NCBI RefSeq assembly: GCF_009696465.1
Contig: NZ_VULX01000011.1
Location: 1-64,000 of the forward strand
Direction of reading: 5' to 3'
DNA: 64,000 bases
From: Inconstantimicrobium porci
GTDB taxonomy: Bacteria > Bacillota > Clostridia > Clostridiales > Clostridiaceae
Part shown: positions 19,124-27,069 of the stretch, piece after piece
Numbering within the stretch: position 1 is the stretch's first letter
Layout: the number at the start of each line of letters is the position of its first letter
Notes under the pieces: generated by a model
What the model was told of the DNA's origin: nothing
Seen by the model: the letters and a program-made list of their open reading frames with translations, nothing else
Databases searched by the model: none
Position numbers and translations under genes: made by a program

Positions 19124-19516
19124 CTATCCTTGATTCTGAATATATTTTCTTAATGTTTCTGTACTTACTTCACCTATAGTTGATACGAAATAACCATCAG
19201 TAAAAAACGTTCTTTCTTTCCAGAAATATTTACTTAATTTATCTGAAAATTTATTCCATAATCTAATGGTTGTTTGTTGCTTTAATACTCTAACTATCAT
19301 AAGTGGAGATATTTTTGGTTCACTTTCAACCAATAAGTGAATATGATTTTTGTCTACTTCTATTTCTAATATTGTAAAATCATATTTTTGTGATATAGAT
19401 AACATATTCTCTTTTACAAATTCTCCATATTGTATCATTAAGTTTTCTCTGTACTTACACACAAGAATTATATGGTATCTTAATATGAATTTACTGTGAT
19501 TTTTACTATTATACAA
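19124..19516 (-). CDS. tnpA: IS200/IS605 Y1 HUH transposase
   Basis: This 130-residue single-strand transposase has the HUH metal site in [12 protein letters not shown] (about residues 57-68). The catalytic tyrosine lies in the C-terminal helix LRKYIQNQ (about residue 125). [17 protein letters not shown] is the usual conserved segment between them. The length is standard. The gene is followed closely by tnpB and preceded by a 109-bp divergent promoter region shared with a small ribbon-helix-helix gene. It recognises the end hairpins described above. Confidence 0.95.
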   Translation of the reverse strand: MYNSKNHSKFILRYHIILVCKYRENLMIQYGEFVKENMLSISQKYDFTILEIEVDKNHIHLLVESEPKISPLMIVRVLKQQTTIRLWNKFSDKLSKYFWKERTFFTDGYFVSTIGEVSTETLRKYIQNQG

Positions 19517-19625
19517 TATATAATCACCTCACAAATATAATTTTACTATAAAGTAGAACCACTTGCAAGAACCTTTTTTATTTTATATAATATATTCATA
19601 AATATTTTTTATTGGAGTGTGAGAT

Positions 19626-19772
19626 ATGCTAAAAAATAGAACTAAAATAGGTTCAGCCATTGATACTGAATTATATAATAAACTAAAAGAATTATCAGAA
19701 AAGACTAGAATACCAATATCAAAATTACTTGATGAAGCTTTATCTGATTTACTTGAAAAACATAAAAGTTAA
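19626..19772 (+). CDS. Small ribbon-helix-helix protein carried by IS605
   Basis: This 48-residue protein reads MLKNRTKIGSAIDTELYNKL, then KELSEKTRIPISKLLDEA. The pattern of one basic beta strand followed by two helices is that of MetJ/Arc/CopG-type DNA-binding proteins. An ATTGGAGTG site precedes the ATG. It lies inside the element, divergent from tnpA and 60 bp from the left end. The obvious inference is autoregulation of tnpA or binding at the left end. An antitoxin-like role is less likely because no toxin gene adjoins it. Confidence 0.8.
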   Translation: MLKNRTKIGSAIDTELYNKLKELSEKTRIPISKLLDEALSDLLEKHKS

Positions 19773-19789
19773 TGTTTTGTTACGGATTC

Positions 19790-19817
19790 ATCCCCTAAGC
19801 TAAAGACTATAGGGGAT
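19790..19817. repeat. IS605 left-end hairpin
   Basis: The stem ATCCCC/GGGGAT encloses a region that includes the same loop sequence as the right-end hairpin (GTCTTTAGCTTA on the minus strand). It lies 15 bp from the left boundary at 19832. Confidence 0.85.
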
Positions 19818-19832
19818 TTCTCCTATCCATTT

Positions 19833-20128
19833 TTAAAAATGAAGCTAGAGTTCATTTATGGTATAAAGATCATTTTGGCTATGACATTAAGCCATATACA
19901 TCTCTTGAAGATGATATAAATTCTTGGCCAACAACCTCTACAGCAGTGGGCATTAGAAGAGATAAAAATGGTGCATTTAAGATATACGCTCCTTTTGGTT
20001 TAAATGATCTCTTTGGAAAAATTGTACGAGCCAACAAAGCACAAATAACTAAAGATATTTATGAAAACAAAACTACAAGATGGCTTAGCAAATGGCCTGA
20101 CCTTAAAGTTATTCCATGGGAAAAATAA
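19833..20128 (+). pseudogene. Nucleotidyltransferase-family gene, 3' part, split by IS605
   Basis: This continues the frame broken at 17927. It encodes KNEARVHLWYKDHFGYDIKP, WPTTSTAVGIRRD, YAPFGLNDLFGKIVRANK and ends with WPDLKVIPWEK. These are the conserved C-terminal blocks of DUF925-type nucleotidyltransferase-like proteins. No start codon or ribosome site lies in front, so this half is not independently expressed in any obvious way. Confidence 0.85.
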
Positions 20129-20268
20129 TTATAGATAAAAATCCAATGGAAGCTTGTCCACTGAATTGAGTTTTATGTATATTATTTTACAAATTAAGTT
20201 TTACATTATACGCCTACAAAAATTATAAAAAAGAGAACAAATAATGTCTTATATACATCCATTTGCTC

Positions 20269-20418
20269 TTAAAAGACTCCTATATTAATAATCTCTAGCT
20301 TAGGTTTGGGCAACATAAATCTGCTTGATACTTTCTTTTGAAATAGTTGCTCATAAAATTCAACAGCTTCATCTGCATTATTGGCATAAACTCTTGATAA
20401 CATTTGTTTTACTTTCAT
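20269..20418 (-). pseudogene. VOC/glyoxalase-family N-terminal remnant
   Basis: This is a 49-residue frame starting MKVKQMLSRVYANNADEAVE and continuing FYEQLFQKKVSSRFMLPK. It matches the first beta-alpha unit of a VOC-superfamily domain and then stops. A full protein would be about 120 residues. GGGGGAC lies upstream of the ATG. It is a decayed gene between the nucleotidyltransferase remnant and the DUF1284 gene. Confidence 0.65.
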
Positions 20419-20457
20419 AATAGCTTGTCCCCCAATTACGCTCTATTTTATTAATAA

Positions 20458-20988
20458 TCACCAATTATCAACCACTGTATCAGCTATACAGCACTCTGCT
20501 TCTGCCTCTTCACTAGTTTCTTCGTCTTCACCAATGCTAGTGCCTGTCCACTTTTCTTCCTGCTGTTGTATAATTTCTTTTGAGCATACACCTTGTTTAA
20601 ACCATTCACAATCACCACAGATACTGATAAGTTTGTTGTAATCAAAATTTGTATATATCTTTTTAACTATTTCATTAAATGTATAAACTGCCCCTATCTT
20701 TAACTTATACTCTTTTAAAGTCTTCTTATCAAAACTACGTACGTGTTCCTCACTTTCGCAGATACATTTCTTATTGTTTGGACACGCCATGCATAAATCA
20801 TCACAATTATTTATTAGTTTAATTTCCGTATCACCCTTAATCTTTAAAAGTCCTGTTATTGTATTCATGTTCTTTTTGAATTTCTCATCATACCCGAGTC
20901 CCCTATAAAAAAATATACAATTAATATGATGTGGTCTTAAATACAGCACATTGCCATCTCCTCTATCCTTAATTATTTCAATTCTCAC
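20458..20988 (-). CDS. DUF1284-family iron-sulfur-type protein
   Basis: This 176-residue protein has LYLRPHHINCIFFYRGLGY at about 15-33, which is the DUF1284 signature. It has eight or more conserved-looking cysteines (DDLCMACPNNKKCICESEEH, CGDCEWFKQGVC). The cysteine pattern suggests one or two metal clusters, but no enzymatic role is established from sequence. A shorter start near the LYLRPHH block is possible. The C-terminal tail of about 25 residues is very acidic (EDEETSEEAEAE). It stands alone on the minus strand. Confidence 0.75.
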   Translation of the reverse strand: MRIEIIKDRGDGNVLYLRPHHINCIFFYRGLGYDEKFKKNMNTITGLLKIKGDTEIKLINNCDDLCMACPNNKKCICESEEHVRSFDKKTLKEYKLKIGAVYTFNEIVKKIYTNFDYNKLISICGDCEWFKQGVCSKEIIQQQEEKWTGTSIGEDEETSEEAEAECCIADTVVDNW

Positions 20989-21128
20989 ATTTACAAATAT
21001 TGTTTATATTTAATTGTAGCATTATTTGCAACTTCAGAAAATATACTATAATACTTTTTTGAGTATGTAAAAACAGTTTCTGTGCAAGATGCCTATGATG
21101 AAAAATAATTACTTTTTTTATAATGCAA

Positions 21129-21160
21129 AAAATCCAGCGAAACCTGTCCGCTGGATTTTT
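21129..21160 (-). terminator. Intrinsic terminator of the toxin-antitoxin pair
   Basis: The stem AAAATCCAGCG pairs with CGCTGGATTTTT. On the minus strand it ends in a run of T after the stem, 16 bp past the toxin stop. Confidence 0.75.
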
Positions 21161-21175
21161 TCCTTTTAAAATTAT

Positions 21176-21495
21176 TTAGTTATCTTCTCTATCAACTGCT
21201 ATTTGATAAACAGCATTATCTTCCCTTACAGATACGACTATAACTCTCATAATTCCATTTTCTCTTTTAAGTCTGTAAACAACTCTTATTCCTAACTGTC
21301 TCAATTTAATTTTTAAGTAGCCAGTTAAATTATTACCGCTTTTATTTCCTAGTGGTTTACCATATCCACCCTCATTAAATGAAGAGGATTCGTTGATACT
21401 TTTTCGATTGCTTTTAATACCTGCTTAATCTGAGAACCATCTAATTTCTTTATGTCCTTTTTAGCTTCATCGCAGTACTCTACTTCCCAGTTCAT
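21176..21495 (-). pseudogene. RelE/YoeB-type mRNA interferase toxin, frameshifted
   Basis: The gene starts at the ATG overlapping the antitoxin stop (TAATG). The first frame reads MNWEVEYCDEAKKDIKKLDG, then QIKQVLKAIEKVSTNPLH and soon stops. A shifted frame, entered near 21375-21390, reads GGYGKPLGNKSGNNLTGYLK, IRVVYRLKRENG and VIVVSVREDN and runs to 21176. Together they make a normal RelE-family toxin of about 105 residues. The frameshift should abolish toxicity, although the antitoxin is intact. It could be sequencing error, genuine decay or programmed slippage; no slippery heptamer is evident. Confidence 0.85.
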
Positions 21496-21821
21496 TATTC
21501 AAGCTCAACTTCAACATCTTTCAGATCATTATTTGTAAGTCCTAATTCCTTCATAAAATCCTCATGAGCTGTTAAATTACCATTACTATTTTTATCTCTT
21601 TTCTGGGCTTCCAAGAGCAAATGATAGTTTTCAATTTCTTCCATAAGTTCTTTATATCTTTCTGTAGAAATAATTACACCTGTTGGAGCGTTATTTTTAA
21701 CAACAACTTTAACCCCTGTCTTATTAACTTCATCGAATATTTTACTGGCTTCTCCCTTGTTAAATCTAGATATAGGAACCATTGCATCTAACATATAATT
21801 TGCCGCAGACATTGTATTCAT
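21495..21821 (-). CDS. Phd/YefM-family antitoxin
   Basis: This antitoxin of about 108 residues has the N-terminal Phd DNA-binding fold: MVPISRFNKGEASKIFDEVN, then VVVKNNAPTGVIISTERYKE. A flexible acidic C-terminus (NNDLKDVEVELE) would wrap the toxin. The start at 21821 is chosen because GGAGTG lies 6 bases upstream. The stop overlaps the toxin start by one base, which indicates translational coupling. Such antitoxins repress their own operon, so this one may still do so although the toxin is broken. Confidence 0.9.
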   Translation of the reverse strand: MNTMSAANYMLDAMVPISRFNKGEASKIFDEVNKTGVKVVVKNNAPTGVIISTERYKELMEEIENYHLLLEAQKRDKNSNGNLTAHEDFMKELGLTNNDLKDVEVELE

Positions 21822-21970
21822 AAATATCACTCCTTTATTAATATAAGTTTATTATAACCCATAACGATATATTTATCTATAAATTCATCTATATATAAAT
21901 TTTTTACGTTAATGTTTATATTCGTTTTCCCATATACATCTGCATTCACTATAGTACAATTAATATTTAT

Positions 21971-22066
21971 TTAGAATATTCACTTACTGAAAACGGCAGA
22001 GAGCTTGTTTCAATATTGCAGGATCTTCATAAATGGGGACAAGCACAGCTTGATAATGATAGATAA
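21971..22066 (+). pseudogene. HxlR-family regulator, C-terminal remnant
   Basis: The frame reads LEYSLTENGRELVSILQDLH then KWGQAQLDNDR and stops. This is the last wing and helix of a MarR-like HxlR regulator. Nothing upstream encodes the rest. It is the only coding trace in the gap 21822-22162. The remainder is AT-rich without further structure that I can support. Confidence 0.65.
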
Positions 22067-22162
22067 AAATGTCTTGATAATTTGTTACTCTTCGATAGAA
22101 TAAGTATATAAAAGTTATTTTTCAATATAAGAAAGCTAGTTACTTATTTACAGGAGGACAAA

Positions 22163-22441
22163 ATGAAATATTTTATTATTGAAGGCATAATAACAAATCC
22201 AGAGATGATGAACGATGAAACTCTAAAAGAACATATAAGTTATACTAATAAAGAAATTGAAAAATATATGAATGGACTTTATTCATCAAGAGATATTGAA
22301 AAAGCCTGCTACAGAGATATTAATTTTATGTTTTTACTAGAAGGATCAAAAGCCGTTACTAAAAACATGCAGAAGCTATTTACCAAATATGTAAATCAAC
22401 AACATATACTTTGGCAAAATGTTTTAGTTTTTCTTCTATAG
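22163..22441 (+). pseudogene. Chimeric scar: YciI N-terminus joined to IS1182-type transposase fragment
   Basis: An AGGAGG site precedes the ATG. The first 36 codons (MKYFIIEGIITNPEMMND, then LKEHISYTNKEIEK) match the start of a YciI-type protein. The next 40 (MNGLYSSRDIEKACYRDINF, then MFLLEGSKA) match an internal block of IS1182-family transposases. The frame then runs antisense through the end of a truncated hydrolase gene. It is therefore not a natural domain order but a junction left by insertion and deletion. Confidence 0.65.
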
Positions 22442-22844
22442 ATTTCTTCAGCAGATTATGGTATGGAAGATAATAATTCTGCATTCTCTTTTTTATTTCA
22501 TGTTCTGTGACAGGAATATCATATATTTCATCACCTTGAGTTGTAATTGTATAAACCATATTGGTCTTATATGATGAGCCTTCCTTTTGAAGTACATTCC
22601 TGTTTACATCTATGACATATCTATTTACATCACTCGAAATAACTGTATATCCTAAAGATTCTAAAAAATCATACAACTCTGATAAATACCAATCAGAATT
22701 AGTCAGCACAACATCTTTTTTCAACTTTCTTTTCATTGATTGCGGAATAAATAAGCCACTATGCGGTATGCTTATAATAACAGGTATCTCATGATTATTT
22801 TCATTTATAATTTTTATCATAGAATCAGCTATTTCATTGTCCAT
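22380..22844 (-). pseudogene. N-formylglutamate amidohydrolase-type protein, C-terminally truncated
   Basis: The 154 codons encode the N-terminal half of the HutG/FGase fold: VIISIPHSGLFIPQSMKRKL, SDWYLSELYDFLESLG, SSDVNRYVIDVNRN and YVVDLH. These include the metal-binding His of IPHSG. The family is usually about 250 residues. The frame ends three codons after YVVDLH, at the transposase fragment. The catalytic C-terminal half is therefore absent and the product is unlikely to work. Confidence 0.75.
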
Positions 22845-22904
22845 AAATGTAACATCTCCTTTGATATAATTATATAACGAAACGTATCTGAAAAGAGATA
22901 AAAT

Positions 22905-23663
22905 TTACAAGTTGTTTTCATCAAGAAACTTAATAAACTTTTTCTCACTTAATATCTCATTAGTTAAAAAATTACCTTTATAAAAAATGCTATATGTTGT
23001 AAATGGGCTTGGTGAATTCTGTGCTTCTTTCATATTATTAAATTTCTTAATATTCATATTTACATTCCTAGAATCTGCAATATCCTTTATAAGATTAACG
23101 TACTTTTCTGTATAGGGGCATTGATTTGTATAATATAAAGTAAGAGTTTCATCACTTATAGAGCCTGTTTTTGCACACTCTTTAATTTTAGGAATAGCTT
23201 CATCTTTAGTAAACGGAAAAAATAAAAGTTCAAAATCAGCAAAAGATGTATCTGCCACCTTAAAACCTTTGTATTTCAAATAATCTCCATCACTTAAAAA
23301 TGGCTTTTTCTTTTTTGATGCTAATGCAATAATTCCCTTACTACCTTTAGCTTTACTATCTTTAATACATTCGTCAAGCAAAGCATCTGCATATCCTTGT
23401 CCTTTATATTTTCCAGATACCCATAAACACTGAATAACTATCCAACCATCGGCTTCAAAAGGATACCAGGCATTCTCAGCAGGCATATATTCTATAAAAA
23501 CCTTTGCTCTTGCATTTAACTTTTTAAAAACAAGACCATTTTTAAATTGTTCTCTCATCCAGTCCTTTTTTGTTTTTATGCAGTTTTCACCGCTTTTATC
23601 AGACATAACACAGCATATATGTTCAGTATCAATATTTACTTCTGTAACATTAATTATTTCCAC
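22905..23663 (-). CDS. YoaP-type GNAT acetyltransferase with thioredoxin-like C-terminal domain
   Basis: This 252-residue protein has a GNAT domain at about 1-150; the acetyl-CoA binding box is VSGKYKGQGYADALLDECI. A C-terminal domain (about 165-252) of the YoaP family begins TLYYTNQCPYTEKYVNLI, where CPYTE resembles a one-cysteine thioredoxin-like site. Length and domain order match the Bacillus YoaP type. The substrate is not known. It stands alone between a truncated hydrolase and the dextran locus terminator. Confidence 0.85.
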   Translation of the reverse strand: MEIINVTEVNIDTEHICCVMSDKSGENCIKTKKDWMREQFKNGLVFKKLNARAKVFIEYMPAENAWYPFEADGWIVIQCLWVSGKYKGQGYADALLDECIKDSKAKGSKGIIALASKKKKPFLSDGDYLKYKGFKVADTSFADFELLFFPFTKDEAIPKIKECAKTGSISDETLTLYYTNQCPYTEKYVNLIKDIADSRNVNMNIKKFNNMKEAQNSPSPFTTYSIFYKGNFLTNEILSEKKFIKFLDENNL

Positions 23664-23840
23664 AATACCACATCCTTTTTCTGTAATTATAACATTTTTA
23701 ATATGACAAAGTATGTCATGTTATAAACAAAAAAGACTGAGTATTAAAACCCAGCCTAAGAACTATCTTCGGATTCTTCGGTATAAAAGATTTTTAATTA
23801 AAAACTTTATTAGTATAAACTAAATAATCTATTAAAAAAG

Positions 23841-23860
23841 GGCTGGATATTATTCCAGCC
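23841..23860 (-). terminator. Terminator of the dextran operon
   Basis: GGCTGGATATTATTCCAGCC is a compact hairpin, with CTTTTTT following on the minus strand, 42 bp past the stop of the last GH66 gene. A second, weaker hairpin with a similar arm (CCCAGCC) lies near 23750. Confidence 0.8.
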
Positions 23861-23901
23861 TATTTTTAATAAAAGGGATTTATATTAAGGGATTTTATCA
23901 A

Positions 23902-25593
23902 TTATTTTTTAAGCTTTATAAATACTAGATCCCAGACATCAAGTCTTGGTATAGTAAATTGTATAGCTTTTCCTTCACCATGCTCAACAAATTTAAATGG
24001 TATTTCTTGTGCTAAGCTGTTATTATAATCTGGTGAAGCAACATAAACACTTTCTACCTCTTCAACTACCATTGCAGTTACTTCAATATCACGTGCTTCA
24101 GAAGGTAATGAAGATTTAGGTTCATTCCACTTATCATCATCTATTCCAAGATAATTGATAAGATTGATAATTTTGCAACTTTCTGTATGCTTAACTAAGG
24201 TATTAATAGTGTCCTTTTCCGCTTTAGGAGAGAATTTATATCCTTTAAAAACATATTCACCATTAATTCCACCAGTATTAGTCATTGTATCTTCAACAAT
24301 AGACAAATCGAAAAGAAGCTCTTCGTACTTAACTATAAAATCATAGTAATCCATCAGTTTTCTTGTAAACTGCTCGCTAGGACTTACTCTATAATTGGGA
24401 TAATATCCTTCAGTAAGTATACCATTCTTCTCTCCTAAAAGAAGGTGGAAGCCGCCATTAGCAAATATAGTTGCCATAGTCAGTATTGTGGCATTTTCTG
24501 CTTTTACAGGATCAACTCCGCCTTCCTTTAAGAATGGCTTCATATAAGCTGCTAAAACGACCTGCTTATCTGGATTATATCTTCTTGCATTTTTGATTAA
24601 ATCTGAAATGTCCCTGTAGCTTTCGTTGGGGGGCCAGACTTCAATGTACATGACATCCTGATCTGAGGAAGCCACAGTTTCAATAGGCCAGTTATTAACA
24701 GCATTGAAAATTAAAAATGGTGAAGAATTCTCAGTTGTCAGATCATTTTTTATATCATCAACAAGAGCAGGAAAATCATCTCTTAGCTTTCTGACTTCTC
24801 TGCAGCCTATAGCTTCTTTAGGAAATCCATATTGATCAAGATGGAAACCATCAAAGCCAAACTTCTCGGCTTCTTTAAGCTGTGAAATTAAATGATCATG
24901 CCAAGGACATTTTCTATTAATATCCATAAGGAATATGAAATTTGCAAAATCTATAACATGTCCATCGTTTTTATATAATGCCCAATCTTTGTGTTCTTCA
25001 TAGAATTCTCTTTCAGCTCCGTAAACAGCTGCATAACCAAGAGCTTTCATTCCATATTTTTTTGCATATTGTATTTTCTCTTTAACCACATTGATTGAAA
25101 GTTCCCTTCCAAGAGGGTCTTTAAATTTATCTGTAGGGGGCATCAATTCATGATGTCTGTACATCCAGTCATAAAATTGAACAAGATTAAGATGAAATTT
25201 ATTCATCTGCTTAATATCACTTTCATCCCCTGAATCATTCTCAAAGAAATCTGAAATAAATCCATACCTTGGTGTAAGCTCCGGATTATCACATACATCA
25301 AAGGCAGTATAGCCCTTGTACACTTTATCATTATCAGCATAAATTGATATTTCAACACCATAACCCTTTGCTGATAATGACTGACTGCAGTCCAATTCTA
25401 TAGCAATAGTGTTGTCTTTATAAAGATTAACTGACTGCTCAACATATTTGATACATTCATTTAAATCAAATACTCTGCATACAAGTTTTCCTGAGCAGCC
25501 TTTTTCATCTTCTGCTGCTTCAATTTTAATAAAAATTTTTTCGTTTTTCCTATACTGTGCCTTTAATGGATAGCACTGTACTACATCATTCAT
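23902..25593 (-). CDS. GH66 dextranase-type glycoside hydrolase, cytoplasmic
   Basis: This 563-residue enzyme is predicted to hydrolyse or transglycosylate alpha-1,6-glucan. There is no signal peptide. An N-terminal beta domain (about 1-100) precedes the TIM barrel. The GH66 nucleophile is expected in GFDGFHLDQYG (about 245) and the acid/base Glu in MYIEVWPPNES (about 310). A C-terminal beta domain ends with VWDLVFIKLKK. It is the last gene of the locus and shares the overall layout of the membrane-linked GH66 at 27070. The absence of a signal suggests that it acts on imported isomaltooligosaccharides. Dextranase and cycloisomaltooligosaccharide synthase cannot be told apart from sequence alone. 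Confidence 0.88.
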   Translation of the reverse strand: MNDVVQCYPLKAQYRKNEKIFIKIEAAEDEKGCSGKLVCRVFDLNECIKYVEQSVNLYKDNTIAIELDCSQSLSAKGYGVEISIYADNDKVYKGYTAFDVCDNPELTPRYGFISDFFENDSGDESDIKQMNKFHLNLVQFYDWMYRHHELMPPTDKFKDPLGRELSINVVKEKIQYAKKYGMKALGYAAVYGAEREFYEEHKDWALYKNDGHVIDFANFIFLMDINRKCPWHDHLISQLKEAEKFGFDGFHLDQYGFPKEAIGCREVRKLRDDFPALVDDIKNDLTTENSSPFLIFNAVNNWPIETVASSDQDVMYIEVWPPNESYRDISDLIKNARRYNPDKQVVLAAYMKPFLKEGGVDPVKAENATILTMATIFANGGFHLLLGEKNGILTEGYYPNYRVSPSEQFTRKLMDYYDFIVKYEELLFDLSIVEDTMTNTGGINGEYVFKGYKFSPKAEKDTINTLVKHTESCKIINLINYLGIDDDKWNEPKSSLPSEARDIEVTAMVVEEVESVYVASPDYNNSLAQEIPFKFVEHGEGKAIQFTIPRLDVWDLVFIKLKK

Positions 25594-25623
25594 TTAACTT
25601 CCCCCCAAATATAATTTTGTAAA

Positions 25624-25980
25624 TTATTCAAAGTCTCCTAACAGCCATGCTTCATTTCCTGAAGTTAATCTGTAGTTTAATCTAACTACATCTTGATTAG
25701 ACCATGAGTTTTTAGAATTCTGTGATAATACAACATCAATATGGCCCCAAATATCTAAATTTAATTTTTTTGATATTTTTTCATTTGAATTATTCTTGAC
25801 ATCGATACTAATAACAGCATCCGCTGAAGGATCATACCTGACTTTATCTGTCTGAATCTTGTTTATATTAACATCCAATGTATTACATTCTGCAGAAGAA
25901 CCATGCATATAAAACGGCAATGCTGCTACTAACACCACGCTGCTTAGTATACACTTTTTTATATTAGATATCTGTGTCAA
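25624..25980 (-). pseudogene. Secreted GH66-type fragment (N-terminal domain joined to a C-terminal piece)
   Basis: The 118-residue product starts with a signal peptide (IKKCILSSVVLVAALPFYMH). A beta-sandwich piece follows, beginning VNINKIQTDKVRYDPSADAV, like the N-terminal domain of secreted GH66 enzymes. It ends abruptly with WSNQDVVRLNYRL and AWLLGDFE, which looks like a far C-terminal segment. The catalytic barrel is missing. I infer a third GH66-related gene reduced by internal deletion. A genuine small secreted glucan-binding protein is possible. Confidence 0.5.
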
Positions 25981-25997
25981 AGTATCACTTCTTAAAA

Positions 25998-27056
25998 TTA
26001 TTTACTTTTTAAAATTAGATACATTGCATGTGACCATAATAATGGTGATGCAATTTCACCCCACATATCAACCCATTTTGGATAATAAGTCTCATCATTA
26101 GGATGTAAACATACCTGTTCTGGAAGGTATCCTTCTTCTGTTGCACATTTTTCAATCCATTTTTCAACAGCCTCAGCCTTTTCAGTTTCATTGACTTTCT
26201 TATAATATAGACCCATCCAGGCTGATAATAGTATCCACTCACCTCCTCCATAATAAGTATCCTTCTTGTACCTATGCATACCATTGTCTACGAATAGATC
26301 ATCTTCAATTTTCTTAACTGTGTTCTTAAATATATCATCTGAAACATCAACAACATTAAATGGAATAGCTAGCCATAAAAGACTGCTGTCTATTTCCTTA
26401 GTACCTATAAACTTTACAAAGTGCTCATCTTCAACGCAATTTGTTAAAATATATGTTTTTATCTGATTTGCAAGCTTTGTTACCTCATCTTTTTTCAGAT
26501 AATCATTTATTGCTTTTACTCCTCCATACAGGCATGCAAGTGTTGAAGTATGGATCTTATCATAATTTTCTTCCCATATATCATAATTAGGGTAGAATGC
26601 TAATAATTTTATATATTTCAAAGCAGCATTAATGCTGTTATGAAATTCATCAATAAGTTCTGTCTTTCCAGTAAGCTTTATGTGCTCTGATACAGCCCAA
26701 AGCCATGTTCCATAACCATCAAGCTGAAAATTCCCCCAGCCTTCCTTTTTTTCTTCAAATCCCTCAAGTGTAAAACGTGCATTAAGATAATCTTTTCTGC
26801 TTATTCTTTCACCGCGAGATATTTTATCTTCTATAACATTAACCTTATCACTGTATCTGTTTATTACATCATTTACCCATCTATAAAATTTTTCTGCCTC
26901 ATCATATTTTTTATATTGGTCAAGAGAATTTGCTATAAAGCTGCCATCTCTTAACCAGCTGAATGCATATGTGTCAAAGCTAGGTGATGCTATAAATGCT
27001 CCTGACTTGCTCTGATTATTTATTATTACTTCTAAACTCTTTTCTACTAAATCCAT
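25998..27056 (-). CDS. GH15 glucoamylase/glucodextranase-type enzyme
   Basis: This protein of about 352 residues has the (alpha/alpha)6 GH15 barrel: FSWLRDGSFIANSLDQY near the start, NFQLDGYGTWLWAVSEH at about 130 (substrate and acid region), WLAIPFNVVD, and EGYLPEQVCLHPN at about 310 (second catalytic Glu). It should release glucose from the non-reducing ends of alpha-glucans, here most likely alpha-1,6-linked oligomers given the GH66 neighbours. It lacks a signal peptide. The start at 27056 is chosen because GGGAG lies 5 bases before that ATG. The ATG lies 14 bp after the stop of the upstream GH66 gene. Confidence 0.88.
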   Translation of the reverse strand: MDLVEKSLEVIINNQSKSGAFIASPSFDTYAFSWLRDGSFIANSLDQYKKYDEAEKFYRWVNDVINRYSDKVNVIEDKISRGERISRKDYLNARFTLEGFEEKKEGWGNFQLDGYGTWLWAVSEHIKLTGKTELIDEFHNSINAALKYIKLLAFYPNYDIWEENYDKIHTSTLACLYGGVKAINDYLKKDEVTKLANQIKTYILTNCVEDEHFVKFIGTKEIDSSLLWLAIPFNVVDVSDDIFKNTVKKIEDDLFVDNGMHRYKKDTYYGGGEWILLSAWMGLYYKKVNETEKAEAVEKWIEKCATEEGYLPEQVCLHPNDETYYPKWVDMWGEIASPLLWSHAMYLILKSK

Positions 27057-27069
27057 TTTTATCTCCCTT

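Larger units (their letters stand above)
17928..19832 (-). mobile_element. IS200/IS605-family element with tnpA, tnpB and a small RHH gene
   Basis: The element is 1905 bp, with tnpA and tnpB on the minus strand and a divergent small gene. Its left end (high coordinate) abuts 5'-TTTAA on the minus strand and its right end finishes TTCAC. These boundaries were chosen because excision restores the open frame of the host gene exactly. Both ends carry imperfect subterminal hairpins sharing the loop GTCTTTAGCTTA rather than terminal inverted repeats, and there is no target duplication. This is as expected for single-strand transposition by a Y1 HUH transposase. All catalytic residues appear intact, so it may be active. 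Confidence 0.9.
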
